Assembly (NCBI GenBank): GCA_947074265.1
Contig: CAMTPD010000036.1
Coordinates: forward strand, 1-8,487
Length of the DNA: 8,487 bases
Direction: 5' to 3'
From: an uncultured Porphyromonadaceae bacterium
Lineage (GTDB): Bacteria; Bacteroidota; Bacteroidia; Bacteroidales; CAMTPD01
Both the position numbers and the translations under genes were made by a program. Below are positions 6,989 through 8,487 of the stretch, piece by piece; the first letter of the stretch is position 1; the number at the start of each line of letters is the position of its first letter. The notes under the pieces are model-generated. The model did no database searches and was not told the DNA's origin. It worked only from the letters and a program-made list of their open reading frames with translations.

Positions 6989-7012
6989 TTGATATATCAA
7001 CTCTAATTAGAG
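6989..7012 (+). repeat. Two abutting perfect 12-base palindromes
   Basis: TTGATATATCAA (6989-7000) and CTCTAATTAGAG (7001-7012) are each perfectly self-complementary and touch with no spacer. They lie 56 bases after the pyrF stop and 14 before the terminator stem. A similar word, AACTTTAATTGAG (6940-6952), precedes them and resembles AACTCTAATTAGAG (6999-7012). The function is unknown; a protein-binding site or a structured 3' end of the pyrF mRNA are both possible. Confidence 0.5.
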
Positions 7013-7026
7013 GTGTTTAGAATATT

Positions 7027-7079
7027 TGGTCGTCAGTCTTTTTTCAAATAAAGGAAGAGACTGGCGGCTATTTTTTTTA
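7027..7079 (+). terminator. Rho-independent terminator closing purM-prfA-pyrF
   Basis: GTCGTCAGTCTTTT (7029-7042) pairs with AAGAGACTGGCGGC (7055-7068) over 14 bases with three G-U wobbles. The stem extends two further pairs outward (7027-7028 with 7069-7070). A run of eight T follows at 7071-7078. It lacks a T-run on the minus strand, so it works in the plus direction. Confidence 0.9.
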
Positions 7080-7249
7080 TTATTCCTCAATTATTGTTTT
7101 AAAACGGATCTGTTGTAGTTTTTTTGTAATATTTGATATATTGGTGATTTTGTTGATTATCAGGTGTAAACAAGATGTTTTTGCTCCTTTTCTAATTATT
7201 TAATCTCGAAATATCACTGAGTTTTTGAAAATTATTGCCAAATTTGCAA

Positions 7250-7285
7250 CCTCACGGAAATACCGTGGGGTAAATTGTATTTACC
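7250..7285 (+). promoter_or_regulatory. Tandem hairpins in the lpxD leader
   Basis: Hairpin 1: CCTCACGG (7250-7257) with CCGTGGGG (7263-7270), 8 pairs with one wobble and an AAATA loop. Hairpin 2: GGTAAAT (7269-7275) with ATTTACC (7279-7285), 7 perfect pairs and a TGT loop. They share bases 7269-7270, so the two full stems cannot form together. They lie 27-62 bases before the lpxD ATG. If the CAAATTTG at 7239-7246 is the -7 box, they would be at the very 5' end of the mRNA. There is no T-run after either, so this is not simple attenuation. Confidence 0.45.
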
Positions 7286-7311
7286 GACTTAAAGATAAAC
7301 ATCAAATAGTA

Positions 7312-8358
7312 ATGGAGTTTACTGCTCAGCAAATTGCAGCTTTTCTGAATGGCGTGATCGAAGGAGACGCTTCAGTGAAGGTTAGTAATTTTTCAAAGAT
7401 AGAAGAAGGTAAACCGGGGACTCTTACGTTTTTGGCAAATCCTAAGTATGAAAGTTTTATTTATGATACGCAAGCTTCTGTTGTGTTAGTAAATAATGAC
7501 TTCGTACCTTCACAACCCTTGACGACTACTTTAATAAAAGTGCCTAATGCTTATGCTGCGTTAGCTATGCTAATGGGTATGGTAGAACAGGCAAAACCTA
7601 AGAAAACAGGAATTGATTCTACTGCATTTATCGCTTCTTCTGCACAGTTGGGCGAAAATCCATATGTAGGAAACTTTGCTTACATTGGTGAGAATGTAAA
7701 GATCGGACACAATGTAAAAATATATCCACAAGTATATATTGGCGATAATGTGAATATCGGTGATAATGTAACCGTATATCCACATGCATGCATTTATGAT
7801 GGATGTAACCTTGGTAGCAATCTTATTATACATGCCGGAGCAGTAATCGGTGCAGACGGATTTGGTTTCGCACCAGAAGGTGATGGCTATAAGAAAATCC
7901 CTCAGATCGGAAATGTGATCATTGAAGATGATGTAGAGATCGGAGCAAACACAACGATCGATAGAGCTGTGATGGACTCAACCATTATTCGCAAAGGTGT
8001 AAAGCTTGACAATTTAATCCAAATCGCTCATAATGTAGAAGTGGGTGAAAATACAGTTATGGCATCACAAGTAGGTGTGGCCGGATCAGTGAAAATTGGT
8101 AAGCATTGTATGTTTGGCGGACAAGTAGGTCTTGCCGGACACTTGAAAATTGGAGATAATGTAACTTTAGGCGCTCAGTCTGGTGTAATTAGTAGTATTG
8201 CAGACAATACAACTGTATTAGGTTCACCATCGATGCCTGCAAAGTCGTATATGCGTTCGAGTGCAATCTTTAGCAAGTTGCCAGACATGTATCGTACGAT
8301 GGGTCAATTGCAGCGTGAAATAGAGCAACTAAAAGAAGAACTAAATAAAAACCGTTAA
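7312..8358 (+). CDS. lpxD: UDP-3-O-acylglucosamine N-acyltransferase
   Basis: LpxD moves an R-3-hydroxyacyl chain from acyl carrier protein to the 2-amino group of UDP-3-O-acylglucosamine, the third step of lipid A synthesis, in the cytoplasm. The protein has 348 residues from ATG 7312. An N-terminal uridine-binding domain covers about 1-100. A left-handed beta helix of hexapeptide repeats ([18 protein letters not shown] and so on) runs from about 105 to 300. A C-terminal helix, [17 protein letters not shown] onward, ends it. The catalytic His is H240 in [12 protein letters not shown], aligning with H239 of E. coli, which supports this start. GADGFGFAP is another LpxD hallmark. The frame stays open upstream to TTG 7225, but that extension has no family counterpart and spans the leader hairpins. 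lpxC starts 3 bases after its stop, so the two are one operon. Confidence 0.96.
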   Translation: MEFTAQQIAAFLNGVIEGDASVKVSNFSKIEEGKPGTLTFLANPKYESFIYDTQASVVLVNNDFVPSQPLTTTLIKVPNAYAALAMLMGMVEQAKPKKTGIDSTAFIASSAQLGENPYVGNFAYIGENVKIGHNVKIYPQVYIGDNVNIGDNVTVYPHACIYDGCNLGSNLIIHAGAVIGADGFGFAPEGDGYKKIPQIGNVIIEDDVEIGANTTIDRAVMDSTIIRKGVKLDNLIQIAHNVEVGENTVMASQVGVAGSVKIGKHCMFGGQVGLAGHLKIGDNVTLGAQSGVISSIADNTTVLGSPSMPAKSYMRSSAIFSKLPDMYRTMGQLQREIEQLKEELNKNR

Positions 8359-8361
8359 CTT

Positions 8362-8487
8362 ATGCAGAAACAGAAGACGCTCAAAGAGAGCTTTTCTTTG
8401 CAGGGAAAAGGTCTACATACAGGACTTGATATTATCGTCACATTTCATCCGGCACCTGAAAACCATGGATATAAAATTAAACGTGTT
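8362..8487 (+). CDS. lpxC: UDP-3-O-acyl-N-acetylglucosamine deacetylase, N-terminal part (cut by window end)
   Basis: LpxC is the zinc-dependent deacetylase that commits the cell to lipid A synthesis; its product is the substrate of LpxD. Forty-two codons are visible, opening with MQKQKTLKESFSLQGKGLHTG. The QKTLK and GKGLHTG elements are the conserved LpxC start (E. coli has QRTLK and GVGLHTG). The zinc ligands and active-site His and Asp lie downstream of the window. In Bacteroidetes this gene usually encodes an LpxC-FabZ fusion, which cannot be tested here. It begins three bases after lpxD and shares its transcript. The cut is a plain sequence end; I see no adapter at this side. Confidence 0.93.
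   Translation, partial: MQKQKTLKESFSLQGKGLHTGLDIIVTFHPAPENHGYKIKRV

Larger units (their letters stand above)
6933..7311 (+). other. Gene-free stretch between pyrF and lpxD (379 bases)
   Basis: I see no credible gene on either strand, only frames of a few codons. In order it holds a small imperfect AACT/AGTT hairpin near 6940-6954, an AT-only inverted repeat (AATAATA 6958-6964, TATTATT 6984-6990), two abutting palindromes (6989-7012), the terminator (7027-7079), a 10-base palindrome GTTTTAAAAC (7096-7105), a very A/T-rich spacer, a possible -7 box CAAATTTG (7239-7246, one mismatch) and two hairpins (7250-7285) before lpxD. A small RNA ending at the terminator is conceivable, but no matching promoter is visible. 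Confidence 0.6.

Noticed and set aside
7096..7105. GTTTTAAAAC palindrome as a regulatory site
   Set aside because: It is ten bases of A/T-rich sequence in an A/T-rich spacer, not near a promoter box and not repeated.
7225..7311. N-terminal extension of lpxD by 29 codons from TTG 7225
   Set aside because: It has no LpxD family counterpart, crosses two leader hairpins, and would shift the catalytic His away from its usual number. ATG 7312 places it at 240, next to E. coli 239.
7680..7775. Short repeated DNA units suggesting a CRISPR or tandem array
   Set aside because: These are the coding repeats of the LpxD beta helix, with no spacer structure and codon-level divergence.
7570..7833. Open minus-strand frame opposite lpxD, rich in Ile and Tyr
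   Set aside because: It is the antisense shadow of the hexapeptide-repeat coding sequence. The repetitive look comes from the IGDNV-type repeats on the plus strand.
1..8487. A new defence, mobile or biosynthetic system
   Set aside because: Every full gene but one is a recognisable housekeeping gene with intact motifs, and there are no transposases, integrases, attachment-site repeats, toxin-antitoxin pairs or unusual fusions.

Overview
This window looks like one end of a draft contig from a Bacteroidota genome, most likely order Bacteroidales. The evidence is: promoter boxes of the TAnnTTTG type and little use of Shine-Dalgarno sites; a long-form PurM; a secreted glucosaminidase with two LysM domains; a protein resembling the Bacteroidetes-specific DUF3843 family; and lpxD followed 3 bases later by lpxC. 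The genus cannot be fixed from the sequence alone. Positions 1-46 are not genomic. They are an Illumina TruSeq i5-side adapter carrying an 8-base index, left on the contig end.

Layout. Two genes lie on the minus strand at the left: mnmE, cut by the contig end and fused to adapter, and upstream of it cdd (cytidine deaminase). A 142-base divergent region separates cdd from the plus-strand genes. These are a 499-residue protein of unknown function ending at a hairpin terminator; a glucosaminidase-LysM cell-wall hydrolase with its own promoter box; then purM, prfA and pyrF in line, ending at a strong terminator at 7027-7079. After a 379-base gene-free stretch come lpxD and the first 42 codons of lpxC, which run off the right end.

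How the genes work together. purM (purine synthesis), pyrF (pyrimidine synthesis) and cdd (pyrimidine salvage) serve nucleotide metabolism. mnmE (tRNA wobble modification) and prfA (translation termination) serve protein synthesis. The glucosaminidase acts on peptidoglycan, and lpxD and lpxC make lipid A. The protein-coding content is ordinary housekeeping; I found no mobile element, CRISPR array, defence locus, rRNA or tRNA.

The less explained parts are non-coding: a near-palindrome shared upstream of mnmE and cdd, two abutting perfect 12-base palindromes after pyrF, two consecutive hairpins in the lpxD leader, and a hairpin plus mini-ORF before prfA. The 499-residue protein is the only gene without a known role. 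I see no convincing new biological system here.
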